The position numbers were made by a program, and so were the translations under genes. Positions 7,801 to 15,373 of a stretch of DNA of 47,134 nucleotides are shown one piece after another. The notes beneath the pieces were generated by a model. That model was given only the letters and a program-made list of their open reading frames with translations. It ran no database searches and was not told the DNA's origin. Location of the stretch: assembly GCF_034432235.1 (NCBI RefSeq), contig NZ_DAOUCJ010000072.1:1-47134 (forward strand), written 5' to 3'. Source of the DNA: Thermoflexus sp. (GTDB taxonomy: Bacteria; Chloroflexota; Anaerolineae; Thermoflexales; Thermoflexaceae). Position 1 is the first letter of the stretch. Each line of letters starts with the position of its first letter.

Positions 7801-10792
7801 TACCGCGGTGGTGAGCGGCACGCTCCAGACCGATGCGGAAGGCATGGGGCGCTTTGCGTTCATCCCGCCGGATCCGGGGACCTATGTTGTGAAAGCGGAA
7901 GGAACGGATGTCGAAGGTCACCGGGTCCGGAGCGCGGAATTCATCTGGGTGTCCGGACGGGGAGCGGTGGCATGGCGCCAGGAGAACAACGATCGGATCG
8001 AGCTGGTCGCCGATCGCCGGGAATACGCGCCGGGCGATACGGCGACGATCCTGGTTCCTTCCCCCTTCACCGGGACGGTGACCGCCCTGATCACCGTGGA
8101 GCGCGGGCGGATCCGACGGGCGGAGGTGCGCACCTTACAGGGCAACGCGCCCACGTTATCCATCCCGCTCTCGGAGGAGGACGCGCCCAACATCTTCGTC
8201 TCGGTCATCCTGATCCAGGGGGTGAGCCGGGAGAACCCGGCGCCGGGCTTCAAGATGGGGATGGTGAACCTCCCGGTGAAGCCAACGCGGCAGACCCTCC
8301 GCATGGAGCTGATCCCCGATCGGGCTGTGACCGCCGGGGCCCATTACGGACCCCGGGAGATCATGACCGTCACGGTTCGCACCACCGACGCGGATGGTCG
8401 GCCGGTCCCGGCGGAGGTGGCTGTGGCCGTGGTGGACGCCTCCGTGCTGGCCCTGGTGGATCCGAACGCCCCACCTATCGTGGAGGGATTCTACGGCCGG
8501 CGCAACCTCTCCGTCCTCACCGGGGTCTCCCTGATCTACAACCTGAACCGGGTGACGGCGCGCATCGCCCGGGAACGCAAAGGCGGCGGCGGGGGCGTCG
8601 CCGAGGCCTTCGGGGAGATCCGGCGGGAATTCCCGGACACCGCCTACTGGAACGCGGTCCTGCGGACCGACGCCAGCGGAACCGCCACCTTCTCGGTGCG
8701 CCTCCCGGATAACCTCACCACCTGGCGCATCACCGCGAAGGGGGTAACCCTGGACACCCGGGTTGGCGAGGCCACGCTGGACGTCCTCAGCACCAAAGAT
8801 CTCCTGATCCGTCCCAGCGTCCCGCGGTTCTTCGTGGCCGGCGATCGCGCGACCCTGGGCGCGGCGGTCCATAATCACATTTCCCGACCCCTCACCGTTA
8901 CGGTGCGCCTGGAAGCGAAGGGCTTCACGCTGGAAAGCCCGGCCGCTCAGGAGGGGACGATCCCGCCAGGCGGCGTGGCCCGCTTCGAGTGGACCGGGGT
9001 GGTGGAGCGCGGGAAGGCAGTGGATCTCACGTTCTATGCCGAGGGCGGCGGCTTTCGGGATGCCACGAAACCGACCCTGGCCCGGCCGGATGGCACCATT
9101 CCGGTGCTGCGCTATGTGAGCCTGGAGACCGTGGCGACCGCCGGGATGCTGGAAACCCCGGAGCCCCGGCAGGAGATCGTGGCCATCCCGCCGGAGCCGG
9201 AAGTCACTGGAGGGACCCTCACCCTCCGGCTCTCTCCGTCCCTGGCCGCGACGGCCCTGGATAGCCTGACATGGCTTCAGCACTTCGAATATGAGTGCAC
9301 GGAGCAGACCATCAGCCGCTTCCTGCCGAACATCGTCACCTATCAAACCCTCCTTCGTCTGAACCTGGCCCGCCCGGATCTGGAGGAGCGTCTCCGGCAG
9401 CAGGTCGCCGTCGGTCTGCAGAAGCTGTATGCGGGCCAGCATGCCGACGGTGGATGGGGATGGTTCCCGTCCATGGAAAGCGATCCCCTGACCACCGCCT
9501 ATGCGGTCTTCGCCCTGGCCCAGGCGCGGGCCAGCGGATTCGCGGTGGCCGACGGCGTGATCGAGCGCGGGCTGGCATTCCTGCGCCGATCCCTGGAAGC
9601 GCCGGCGGATCTCTCCCCCTGGAAGGCCAACCGGCAGGCGTTCATGCTCTTCGCCATGGCCGAGGCCGGCGCCGGGGATGCCGGCCGGATCGTCGCGCTG
9701 TGGGAGGCCCAGAAGGAGCATCTCGCGCTGTATGCCCGCGCCTTCCTGGCGATGGCCCTCGGCCGCACCCAGGCGGATCATCCGCTGATCCCCACGCTCC
9801 TGAACAGCGTCGTGGAGCAGGCTCACACCACCGCAACCGGCGCGTTCTGGGAGGAGAAAGGCCTGGACGATTTCAACTGGAACACGGACACGCGCACCTC
9901 GGCCATCGCCCTGCTCAGCCTCCTGCGCCTGGATCCGAAGAACCCGCTGGCCTTCCAGGCGGTGCGGGGCTTGATGGCCGCACGACGCGCCGATCGCTGG
10001 GAGACCACCCAGGAGACCGCATGGGCGCTCATGGCCCTCACGGAGTGGATGGCGCAGAGCGGGGAGCTGGAGGGGAACTACACGTGGACCGTTCGCCTGA
10101 ACGATCAGGTCATGGGGTCGGGTTCCGTGGATCCGGCGCACCTCCAGGAGACCGTGACCCTGCAGCAGGACATCGCCGGGCTGCTGCGGGAGGCCGGGAA
10201 CGCCCTGGAGCTTTCCCGGAGCGCCGGGCCTGGCGTGCTGTATTACACCGTCCATCTCGCTATGGAGGAGCCGGTGGAGCGGATCGCCCCGCGCTCCCGG
10301 GGTCTGACCCTGAGCCGTCAGTATCTGCGGCCGGACGATCCGTGCCTGAAGGATCGGCGGCAGCCATGCGCCCCGGTGACCTCGGCCCGGGTGGGGGACC
10401 TCCTGATGGTGCGCCTGACCCTGGTGGTTCCGCGGACGGTGCACCATCTGGTGCTGGAGGATCCGTACCCGGCGGGGATGGAGGCCATCGATCCCTCGCT
10501 GAAGACCTCGCCGATGGCAGGGCGGCCGCCGGAGCTGCAGCGGGTCGATCCGCGGGATCCCTTTGGAGGATATGGATGGTGGGGCTGGTGGTGGTTCGGG
10601 CACACGGCGCTCTATGACGATCGAGCCGCCCTGTTCGCCGAATACCTCCCACCGGGCACCTATGAATACACCTATATGATCCGGGCGGGCTGGGCCGGGC
10701 AGTTCCAGACGCGCCCCGCGCGGGCCTATGCCTTCTACTTCCCGGAGATCTACGGGCAGAGCGAAGGCATGCGGTTCGAGATCACCCGGTGA
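4847..10792 (+). CDS. Bacterial alpha-2-macroglobulin lipoprotein
   Basis: This protein of 1,981 residues belongs to the bacterial alpha-2-macroglobulins, which trap proteases through a reactive thioester. It has a signal helix with lipobox LLDAC (Cys24), then a short PT linker. Roughly four Ig-like Big_5-type domains follow to about residue 450, each with an EPMDRASVE- or NMEMDRTSVE-like strand. Macroglobulin domains come next, including the YWQTDKPIYRPGQTVHFKA strand near residue 690. The region near residue 1250 is Gly-rich and may be the bait loop. The thioester motif CTEQ sits at residues 1484-1487 within the helical thioester domain. The start at 4847 has an ideal AAAGGAG site; the open frame extends 27 residues upstream without family features. 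The usual partner PBP1C is absent, and the protein is longer than the E. coli relative (about 1,650 residues). Confidence 0.95.
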   Translation: MYANAQRLRRLWGVLIFLLLLDACRPTPTPTPTPVISKLPPILVARTPEPGQEVTPEMPLRLVFSEPMDRASVEANLRVIPAVAGRFAWEAGDRILRLLPQAPWKPDTEYEVRLENARARNGQALARPVAFRFRTASPLAVAEVIPAPDARDVDPQAAVTVIFNRPVVPLRSDLAPGDLPQPLAFDPPIRGTGRWINTSIYSFQPEGSWAAGRTYTARVVAGLRDLTGMALEKDYTWTFTIRRPAAIAYAPRPGRQMDMDLSAPISITFNMEMDRTSVESAFSLREGAEDGPAVPGRFEWISQTVLFRPAQPLKLETRYFVRLEQRAAAPSGATLEGAVAWAFTTPAYPRLQSASLSPQGPNRLDPGDSIELRFSSGAIRPETVWPNLRLEPPISATRVFTDWNPENGTFSLSGPWTPGTVYTLTVGPEIADRYGNRLDRQHTFTFTVNHLDPLAYLNIGNPYSPLVVVGTYTETSAFLSTRNLDRVTFTLSRLELERFIALSQDPEATFRYSAPNADLVARWTFTVPEVITDVIMLNRIPLAGLGRRTLPTGLYHLRVDAPVSLEHRPGRYLVAAVDLNVVVKVAPQEALVWVTDMATGRPAPGIPVQLFEATEEHVEISGVRATDANGIARFEWSDPVPLWRMRVAVAGTPGGRFGVGASAWSDGIEPWAFHLPADYEPPRFRVYWQTDKPIYRPGQTVHFKAIVRSDDDARYAPPANRTFPVRIEDPEGREVYSTTLTLNEFGTAEGAFPLAEDAMLGRYTLMADLPPGPHYHSISFLVAAYRRPEFQVTLTPERPAYVAGERIRAALQATYYFGGPVAGAKVEWTARAQPYFFESAGPGYYSWSDFDPYSAYEGEAEKEIASGSGTTDAQGRFWIELPTGLGMPHGSQRVILEASVTDPNDNLVAGRTEVVVHAGRFYIGLQAERYVGEAGRPLTMTAKTVDWESRPVGSVALAWTAYRREWFSVMRETDRGPMWTWAYSDTAVVSGTLQTDAEGMGRFAFIPPDPGTYVVKAEGTDVEGHRVRSAEFIWVSGRGAVAWRQENNDRIELVADRREYAPGDTATILVPSPFTGTVTALITVERGRIRRAEVRTLQGNAPTLSIPLSEEDAPNIFVSVILIQGVSRENPAPGFKMGMVNLPVKPTRQTLRMELIPDRAVTAGAHYGPREIMTVTVRTTDADGRPVPAEVAVAVVDASVLALVDPNAPPIVEGFYGRRNLSVLTGVSLIYNLNRVTARIARERKGGGGGVAEAFGEIRREFPDTAYWNAVLRTDASGTATFSVRLPDNLTTWRITAKGVTLDTRVGEATLDVLSTKDLLIRPSVPRFFVAGDRATLGAAVHNHISRPLTVTVRLEAKGFTLESPAAQEGTIPPGGVARFEWTGVVERGKAVDLTFYAEGGGFRDATKPTLARPDGTIPVLRYVSLETVATAGMLETPEPRQEIVAIPPEPEVTGGTLTLRLSPSLAATALDSLTWLQHFEYECTEQTISRFLPNIVTYQTLLRLNLARPDLEERLRQQVAVGLQKLYAGQHADGGWGWFPSMESDPLTTAYAVFALAQARASGFAVADGVIERGLAFLRRSLEAPADLSPWKANRQAFMLFAMAEAGAGDAGRIVALWEAQKEHLALYARAFLAMALGRTQADHPLIPTLLNSVVEQAHTTATGAFWEEKGLDDFNWNTDTRTSAIALLSLLRLDPKNPLAFQAVRGLMAARRADRWETTQETAWALMALTEWMAQSGELEGNYTWTVRLNDQVMGSGSVDPAHLQETVTLQQDIAGLLREAGNALELSRSAGPGVLYYTVHLAMEEPVERIAPRSRGLTLSRQYLRPDDPCLKDRRQPCAPVTSARVGDLLMVRLTLVVPRTVHHLVLEDPYPAGMEAIDPSLKTSPMAGRPPELQRVDPRDPFGGYGWWGWWWFGHTALYDDRAALFAEYLPPGTYEYTYMIRAGWAGQFQTRPARAYAFYFPEIYGQSEGMRFEITR

Positions 10793-10824
10793 GCGAGTTG
10801 GGTAAACGAAGGAACTCCCCTTCG

Positions 10825-10858
10825 AGCGGCGTGGATTCCTCCGGGAATCCGCGCCGCT
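10825..10858 (+). terminator. Strong stem-loop after the macroglobulin gene
   Basis: A 15-bp stem with one G-T wobble (AGCGGCGTGGATTCC against GGAATCCGCGCCGCT) closes a TCCG tetraloop, 32 nt after the macroglobulin stop. No long T-run follows, only TCATTATA. It most likely terminates transcription or protects the 3' end. Confidence 0.65.
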
Positions 10859-10878
10859 GTCATTATACGATGGACGTG

Positions 10879-11067
10879 TCGGATGTATTCGGCATGTGAG
10901 GCCTTCAGCCGATGGCCGGCCTTAGGGCGTCGAATGCATTCGACCTCAAAAGGCCTTCGGCCAGTGGCCGGCCTCCGCCGGCCGAAAGGCTTTTGCGTCG
11001 GCGCCGGCCGACGCCCGGCGCGAAGCGCCTCAGAAGGCCGATTTCCAATCGGCGCATCCGCAGGATG
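10879..11067. repeat. Multi-hairpin intergenic repeat, copy 1
   Basis: This is the first of two direct copies of a structured intergenic element. The second is at 12651-12818, on the other side of the gene at 11181. Shared landmarks include a CGAAT/ATTCG palindrome (10931-10942), a GCGTCGGC/GCCGACGC stem with loop GCCG (10995-11014), a GGCGC/GCGCC stem with loop GAA (11017-11029) and a GCCGAT/ATCGGC stem with loop TTCCA (11037-11053). Copy 1 also has a GGCCGGC/GCCGGCC stem that is shortened in copy 2. No convincing gene is seen within 10793-11180. The element resembles REP/BIME-like or MITE-like repeats; the ends are approximate. Confidence 0.8.
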
Positions 11068-11116
11068 TCCGGTGCCTCGAAGCGGTTCCCCGATGTCCCC
11101 TGGTTCCCCACCTTGC

Positions 11117-11145
11117 TTGCGCGATTTTCCCTCCATAGTTAGAAT
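11117..11145 (+). promoter_or_regulatory. Probable sigma70-type promoter for the CBM9/DNRLRE gene
   Basis: TTGCGC (11117-11122) and TAGAAT (11140-11145) are separated by 17 bp. The region is markedly more AT-rich than its surroundings. Transcription would begin near 11152, giving a leader of about 30 nt before the ATG at 11181, which is preceded by a GAAAGAGG ribosome site. Confidence 0.6.
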
Positions 11146-11180
11146 ACAGTTAGTTTGATTACGGTTTGAAAGAGGCCCCC

Positions 11181-12626
11181 ATGCGGAGATCCCTAACCGG
11201 TCTGTTTCTGCTGGGCTGGATCCTGAGCGTTTCCGGGGGTGGCATGCCGGCCCCGGCCGCTTCCGAAGCTCCCCCGACGGCTTCTTCCACCTCGGGGGGC
11301 TCCTTCCGGGTTTATCTCCCCCTGGTCCTCCGGAGCAGGGGGCTTTGGACGAGCCGGCAGGTCAACGCGCCGCGCCTCGCAGACCCTCTGGGGGCGGACT
11401 TCCCTCGCATGGCCATTTTCTGGTTCGGGAAGATCACGCCCACGGCGAATTATGCGGATGTCCGCGTCGCATATACGGACGCCGAGCTGGTGGTCTACGT
11501 GGCGATCATCGATCGTCGCCTGTGGTTCACCCCGTCCCCTTCCCCGGAGAACCTCACGGCATGGGATGCGGTCACGCTCCTCCTCCATGTGGACGGCAAC
11601 GTCGGGGATGCGCCTTCCCCTTCTGCCTATCGCTTCATCGGTGGGTTGAGCAATGGTGATGCCTCCGGCCGCTATCAGGCAGCCTATCGGGGCACCAGCT
11701 CCGGCTGGACACCGGTATCACTTCCATTTACCGCCCTCGCCGGCTGGCGAGGGGAACGTCTGAACGACGATGGGGACGATCGGGGATGGGCGATGACTTT
11801 CCGGATCCCTTTCGCCAGCCTGGGCCGCTCCGGCCCGCCGCCCGAGGGAACCATCTGGGGCCTGGGGGTGATGGTGCACGACCGGGACGACGCCGCCGGC
11901 ACCCCAATTCCCGTAACTGTCTGGCCGGAGTCGATGCGCCCGGACGTGCCGGCCACGTGGGGATGGCTCCGCTTCGGGATGCCGGCCTACGCGCCGCCTC
12001 CGGCCCGGCCCGGGGGCACTGTGATCATCCGCCACGGCCTGAACGGCGCCGTAGTCCCGGATGCCGGCGTCGGGGGATACACGAACTGCGGGGATGGACT
12101 GGACTACTGGACCCAGTGGGGCGAAGCGTCCGATCCCGGTCGTCCGGACTTCAACATCCAGAATCAGATCGATATCGCAGACTGGCCCTGTTTCTCAAAG
12201 TATTACGTCATCTTCCCCCTGAACGCCATCCCGCCGGGCAAGGTGATCCTCTCGGCCACCCTCACGCTGCACCAGATGGGGAACGCCGGACCCGCCCCCC
12301 TCCCCTCCTGGATCCAGGTCCTGACCGTGCGGGAGGACTGGGAGGAGCGGTCCCTGACCTGGAACCGTGCGCCGCTGGCCTGGGAGAACATCGGGGGAGC
12401 GTGGGTGGATCCGGTGCGGAGTCTACCGAACTGGCCGGGGATCCCCTATACGTGGGACGTCACCCGGGCGGTGGCGGAGGCGTATGCGGCTGGCCAGCCT
12501 CTCCGCCTGGCCCTTTACTCCGCCGATGCCGCCTACCACAGCGGGAAATACTTCGTCTCCTCGGATACGGAGGACTGGAACGCCGAGGGCCGCCCGACCC
12601 TTACCATCGTGTGGGGCGATCCATAA
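11181..12626 (+). CDS. Secreted CBM9-like / DNRLRE-domain protein
   Basis: A secreted protein of 481 residues. The signal peptide (MRRSLTGLFLLGWILSVSGG) is followed by a Ser/Ala/Pro region and then FRVYLPLVLR at residues 42-51, a tag shared with other exported proteins in this window. The next domain, to about residue 275, looks like a CBM9/DOMON-type beta sandwich (NYADVRVAYTDAELVVYVAI; VTLLLHVDGN). The last 200 residues match the DNRLRE type: VILSATLTLHQMG, DWEERSLTWNRAP, WDVTRAVAEAYAAG and FVSSDTEDWNAEGRPTLTI. Such domains are common on large surface proteins and may bind carbohydrate. An in-frame TTG at 11166 is less likely than the ATG at 11181. The gene stands alone between two copies of a hairpin repeat, with its own promoter. 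Confidence 0.82.
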   Translation: MRRSLTGLFLLGWILSVSGGGMPAPAASEAPPTASSTSGGSFRVYLPLVLRSRGLWTSRQVNAPRLADPLGADFPRMAIFWFGKITPTANYADVRVAYTDAELVVYVAIIDRRLWFTPSPSPENLTAWDAVTLLLHVDGNVGDAPSPSAYRFIGGLSNGDASGRYQAAYRGTSSGWTPVSLPFTALAGWRGERLNDDGDDRGWAMTFRIPFASLGRSGPPPEGTIWGLGVMVHDRDDAAGTPIPVTVWPESMRPDVPATWGWLRFGMPAYAPPPARPGGTVIIRHGLNGAVVPDAGVGGYTNCGDGLDYWTQWGEASDPGRPDFNIQNQIDIADWPCFSKYYVIFPLNAIPPGKVILSATLTLHQMGNAGPAPLPSWIQVLTVREDWEERSLTWNRAPLAWENIGGAWVDPVRSLPNWPGIPYTWDVTRAVAEAYAAGQPLRLALYSADAAYHSGKYFVSSDTEDWNAEGRPTLTIVWGDP

Positions 12627-12650
12627 AGGGACACCCGGCTGCAGGGCATA

Positions 12651-12818
12651 TCGGATGGATTCGGCCTTCGGCCCGCATGAGGGCGTCGAATGAATTCGAC
12701 CTCAAAAGGCCTCCGGCCACCGGCCGGCCGAAAAAGGCTTTTGCGTCGGCGCAGGCCGACGCCCGGCGCGGAGCGCCTCACCAGGCCGATTTCCATCGGC
12801 GCATCCGCCAGCGGATGC
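12651..12818. repeat. Multi-hairpin intergenic repeat, copy 2
   Basis: This is the second copy of the element at 10879-11067, in the same orientation. The stems GCGTCGGC/GCCGACGC (12743-12762), GGCGC/GCGCC (12765-12777) and GCCGAT/ATCGGC (12785-12800) are identical to copy 1, while the loops differ: GCAG for GCCG, GGA for GAA, TTCC for TTCCA. About 10-20 nt in the GGCCGG region are missing relative to copy 1. Its right end supplies the last codons and stop of the nucleotidyltransferase gene on the minus strand. Confidence 0.8.
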
Positions 12819-13170
12819 CTTCCCGAGCAACGGCGCCGGCAACACCGCGCCCGCTTCGCCTGCCCTCCTCCAGCGGCCGGGTGGATTGCACGAAGATCTC
12901 CACCGGAACCGGTGCCTCCAGGAAGGCTCCCAGCGCCTGATGCCGAACTTCCTCCCGAAGCTCTGGGTCATCGGAAGCGATCTCTATCACAATATCCGCA
13001 TCGCTCCGCGGGGTGGCCTGACCCGTTGCGAAGGATCCGAATAAATACACGGCTACCACTTCATCACACTGATCTTTCAGCTGTTGAGCACAGTGGCGCA
13101 AGGCTTCAAGAACGGCCTCCCGATCGATGAACATGCTGCTGGCAAAATTCACAAATACGCTGCGCGTCAT
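12778..13170 (-). CDS. MNT-type nucleotidyltransferase, module C, with repeat-encoded C-terminus
   Basis: This 130-residue minimal nucleotidyltransferase carries the signature GSFATGQATPRSDADIVIE at about residues 45-63, with both catalytic aspartates, and VPVEIFV near residue 90 as the third acidic strand. The ATG at 13170 is preceded by an ideal AGGAGG; the internal ATG at 13134 has no ribosome site. The start lies 65 nt inside the upstream HEPN gene, so translation is coupled. The final 13 or so residues (GIRWRMRRWKSAW), very rich in Arg and Trp, come from hairpin repeat copy 2 and do not look like family sequence. The natural C-terminus was probably replaced when the repeat arrived. Confidence 0.85.
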   Translation of the reverse strand: MTRSVFVNFASSMFIDREAVLEALRHCAQQLKDQCDEVVAVYLFGSFATGQATPRSDADIVIEIASDDPELREEVRHQALGAFLEAPVPVEIFVQSTRPLEEGRRSGRGVAGAVAREGIRWRMRRWKSAW

Positions 13171-13513
13171 GAATGGCCTCCTGAGCCTCCGACGCTGTGT
13201 AATAGTCCCGCGGCGCCCCTATGTCGAATCCATTCGGATAGCGGGAGGGAATGTAATGCTTATCCAGACGCTGAGCCATTTGGATCAGATCCTCTGGAAC
13301 CGGGATCCGATGCCCGGCATCCTTCAACAAATGGGTGATGGAATGTCCCCACCCCTCTCCTCCCATGGCGAGAAGCAATCCTTTGATCGCCTTTTCGGCC
13401 GCCTGATGGGCTGCAAAGCAAGCCCAGTCATAATCCCCGTCTTCCAGGGCGTGTCGGGCATGGTTCAGATCATGAAAGGCCTGCGCCAGCCGGTCGAGAG
13501 CACGGTTTGCCAT
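13106..13513 (-). CDS. HEPN-domain protein, module C
   Basis: This 135-residue helical protein is of the HEPN (PF05168-like) type and is parallel to the one in module A. It shares the core CFAAHQAAEKAIKGLLLAMG, a GHSITHLLKDAG motif and the LDKHYIPSRYPNG signature. As in module A, no clear R-x4-6-H RNase motif is seen in the last helices. I start at the ATG at 13513, where a G-rich stretch lies just upstream; a GTG at 13540 is also in frame. Gene order here is HEPN first and nucleotidyltransferase second, opposite to modules A and B. Confidence 0.86.
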   Translation of the reverse strand: MANRALDRLAQAFHDLNHARHALEDGDYDWACFAAHQAAEKAIKGLLLAMGGEGWGHSITHLLKDAGHRIPVPEDLIQMAQRLDKHYIPSRYPNGFDIGAPRDYYTASEAQEAIHDAQRICEFCQQHVHRSGGRS

Positions 13514-13732
13514 TTCGATCCCCCTATCCCCCCTTCCCACAACTCTGGGGCCAGCCCTGAAAGATTGTCCGCTTCTCCTTATTTCGTTTCCATGTTAGCG
13601 CAACAGATACTTGTTTCCCAGCCTGCTTTCCTCCCCGGAGGAACGTTTTCCTAACCTTCTGTTTATCCCCACCTAACCCCTACCCCTTATCGTGAAAGCC
13701 GTAAGAGATCGCTTTCCGGAGACCCCTGATCC
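13514..13732. other. Divergent intergenic region, no clear promoter
   Basis: This 219-nt region separates the minus-strand HEPN module from the plus-strand heptose cluster and must hold both promoters. It is pyrimidine-rich on the plus strand with AT-rich patches. I found no convincing -35/-10 pair. On the minus strand TTGCGC followed 16 nt later by TAAGGA is a weak candidate. No gene, RNA or repeat is recognised here. Confidence 0.4.
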
Positions 13733-14737
13733 ATGCTGCTTATCGCCCGCGCGCCGGTCCGGATCAGTTTCGCTGGCGGGGGAACGGATCTTCCCGCTTA
13801 TTTCACCCGATATGGCGGCCAGGTCCTGAGCGTCACCCTGAATCGCTATGTCTACACGATCCTCTCCCCGGCGCCCCGGGCGGCCCATCTGATCTCGGCG
13901 AACTACAGCCTGTTTCATCAGTATGCGCCGGACCGGGATGCCATGTGGGATGGGAACCTCTCCCTCCCCCGCGCCATCCTGGAGGCCTTCGGAAGCCCGG
14001 GCGGGATTGACCTCTTTATCGCCGCCCAGGTCCCGCCGGGCACCGGGCTGGGTTCTTCCGGGAGCCTGGCGGTCTCGATGATCGCCGCCCTGGCGGCATG
14101 GAGCGGCTGGCCTCTTTCTCGAGCGGAGATAGCGGAGCTAGCCTGTCAGATCGAGATCGAACGGTTGGGAATGCCGGTGGGCAAGCAGGATCAATACGCG
14201 GCGGCCTTCGGCGGCCTGAACCGGATCCGCTTTGACGCCCATGGGGTCACGGTGGAGCGCGTCCCCCTGGCCCCGGAGGTCCGGCAAGCCCTGGAGCGGC
14301 GGCTGCGGCTGTTCTATACCGGCCAGGCCCGCCCCTCCTCGACGATCCTGAAAAGGCAACAGCAGGCCACCGCGGAGGAAGATCCTCAGGTGCTGCGGCG
14401 GCTCCACCTTCTGAAGGCTCTGGCGGAGGAAATGGAAGAGCGTCTGACAATGGGCGATCTGGATGGCTTCGGCCGCCTGCTCCATGAGGCCTGGACACTC
14501 AAGCGGGGGCTGGCCTCTTCGATATCCAATGACTTCATCGATCGCTGCTACGCTGCCGCCCGCGAGGCAGGCGCGCTGGGCGGAAAGATCACCGGGGCCG
14601 GTGGAGGGGGGTTCCTCCTGCTTTACTGCCCCGAGCCCGCCATTGAACCGGTGACGAAGGTGATGACCGATATGGGATTGAAGCCGATGGATGTGGCCTT
14701 CGACGATCAGGGCGTGCAGGTCTTCCGGGTGGAGTGA
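13733..14737 (+). CDS. hddA: D-glycero-alpha-D-manno-heptose 7-phosphate kinase (HddA-like)
   Basis: This 334-residue GHMP-superfamily sugar kinase starts with the HddA-like motif ARAPVRISFAGGGTDLP. The family ATP loop PPGTGLGSSGSLAVS lies at about residues 101-115, and a C-terminal GGKITGAGGGGFLLLY motif near residue 282 completes the fold. In the GDP-D-glycero-alpha-D-manno-heptose route this enzyme phosphorylates the C1 of heptose 7-phosphate. gmhA and gmhB homologues follow at once, which supports a heptose role over related fucose or galactose kinases. It is the first gene of a plus-strand run; the next start is 3 nt past its stop. Ribosome site CCGGAGA is weak. Confidence 0.9.
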   Translation: MLLIARAPVRISFAGGGTDLPAYFTRYGGQVLSVTLNRYVYTILSPAPRAAHLISANYSLFHQYAPDRDAMWDGNLSLPRAILEAFGSPGGIDLFIAAQVPPGTGLGSSGSLAVSMIAALAAWSGWPLSRAEIAELACQIEIERLGMPVGKQDQYAAAFGGLNRIRFDAHGVTVERVPLAPEVRQALERRLRLFYTGQARPSSTILKRQQQATAEEDPQVLRRLHLLKALAEEMEERLTMGDLDGFGRLLHEAWTLKRGLASSISNDFIDRCYAAAREAGALGGKITGAGGGGFLLLYCPEPAIEPVTKVMTDMGLKPMDVAFDDQGVQVFRVE

Positions 14738-14740
14738 GCG

Positions 14741-15373
14741 ATGTGGGTCCAGTGGATCGAAGAGTATTTCAATGGGATTCATCGGGCGCTCGAGGCGCTG
14801 CCCCGCGAGATCCTGCTGCAGATCATCGCGCAGATCGAGGCGGCCGCCCGGGACGGGCGCATGATCTTCCTCTGTGGGAACGGGGGAAGCGCGGCTACCG
14901 CCTCTCATTTCGCCTGCGACCTCGCCAAAGGCACCCGCCAGTCCAACGGGCCGATGGTCCGCGCGATGGCCCTCACCGACAACGTCCCCCTGCTTACCGC
15001 GTGGGCCAACGACACCGAATATCGCCGGGTGTTCGCCGAGCAGCTGCGCCCCCTGATCCGACCGGGGGATCTGCTGATCGCCATCAGCGGCAGCGGGAAC
15101 TCCCCCAACGTCCTGGAGGCCGTGCGGGTCGCCCGGGAGGCCGGCGCGTTCACCATCGGCCTCACCGGCTTTCAGGGAGGGAAGCTGCGCGATCTGGCGG
15201 ATCTGTGCCTGATCGTCCCCAGCGACTGCATGGAGCAGATCGAGGATGTCCATCTGATCCTGCACCACACCATCACCACCGTGCTGCGGCGGACATGGGA
15301 GGGCGCTTTCGCCGCGGCGCCGATCCTGCGGGAGGAGCCCCTGCTCGATGCGAGCCGTGTTCCTGGACCGTGA
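14741..15373 (+). CDS. gmhA: Sedoheptulose 7-phosphate isomerase (GmhA-like SIS protein)
   Basis: This 210-residue SIS-domain isomerase should convert sedoheptulose 7-phosphate into D-glycero-D-manno-heptose 7-phosphate, the substrate of the kinase encoded upstream. Sugar-phosphate binding motifs are clear: LCGNGGSAATASHFACDLAKG at about residues 45-65 and ISGSGNSPNVLEAV near residue 115. The C-terminal DVHLILHHTITTVLRR carries the usual histidine. Length fits GmhA (190-215). The ATG follows GGAGTGAG at the end of hddA. The gene end overlaps gmhB by 26 nt, pointing to coupled translation. Confidence 0.93.
   Translation: MWVQWIEEYFNGIHRALEALPREILLQIIAQIEAAARDGRMIFLCGNGGSAATASHFACDLAKGTRQSNGPMVRAMALTDNVPLLTAWANDTEYRRVFAEQLRPLIRPGDLLIAISGSGNSPNVLEAVRVAREAGAFTIGLTGFQGGKLRDLADLCLIVPSDCMEQIEDVHLILHHTITTVLRRTWEGAFAAAPILREEPLLDASRVPGP

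Noticed and set aside
5696..7921. 741-residue open frame on the minus strand
   Set aside because: Also antisense to the macroglobulin gene; biased composition and no ribosome site or motif.
8156..10603. 815-residue open frame on the minus strand within the macroglobulin gene
   Set aside because: It is the mirror of a clearly coding gene with a thioester motif. High GC makes long antisense frames common; its product is rich in Arg, Gly, His and Pro with no family motif.
10863..10868. TATAAT on the minus strand after the macroglobulin gene
   Set aside because: No -35 element at a suitable distance and no gene on that strand for it to serve.
11181..12626. Composite transposon made of the flanking direct repeats plus the gene between
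   Set aside because: No transposase, no target-site duplication and no terminal inverted repeats of the whole unit were seen; the repeats are better treated as independent elements.
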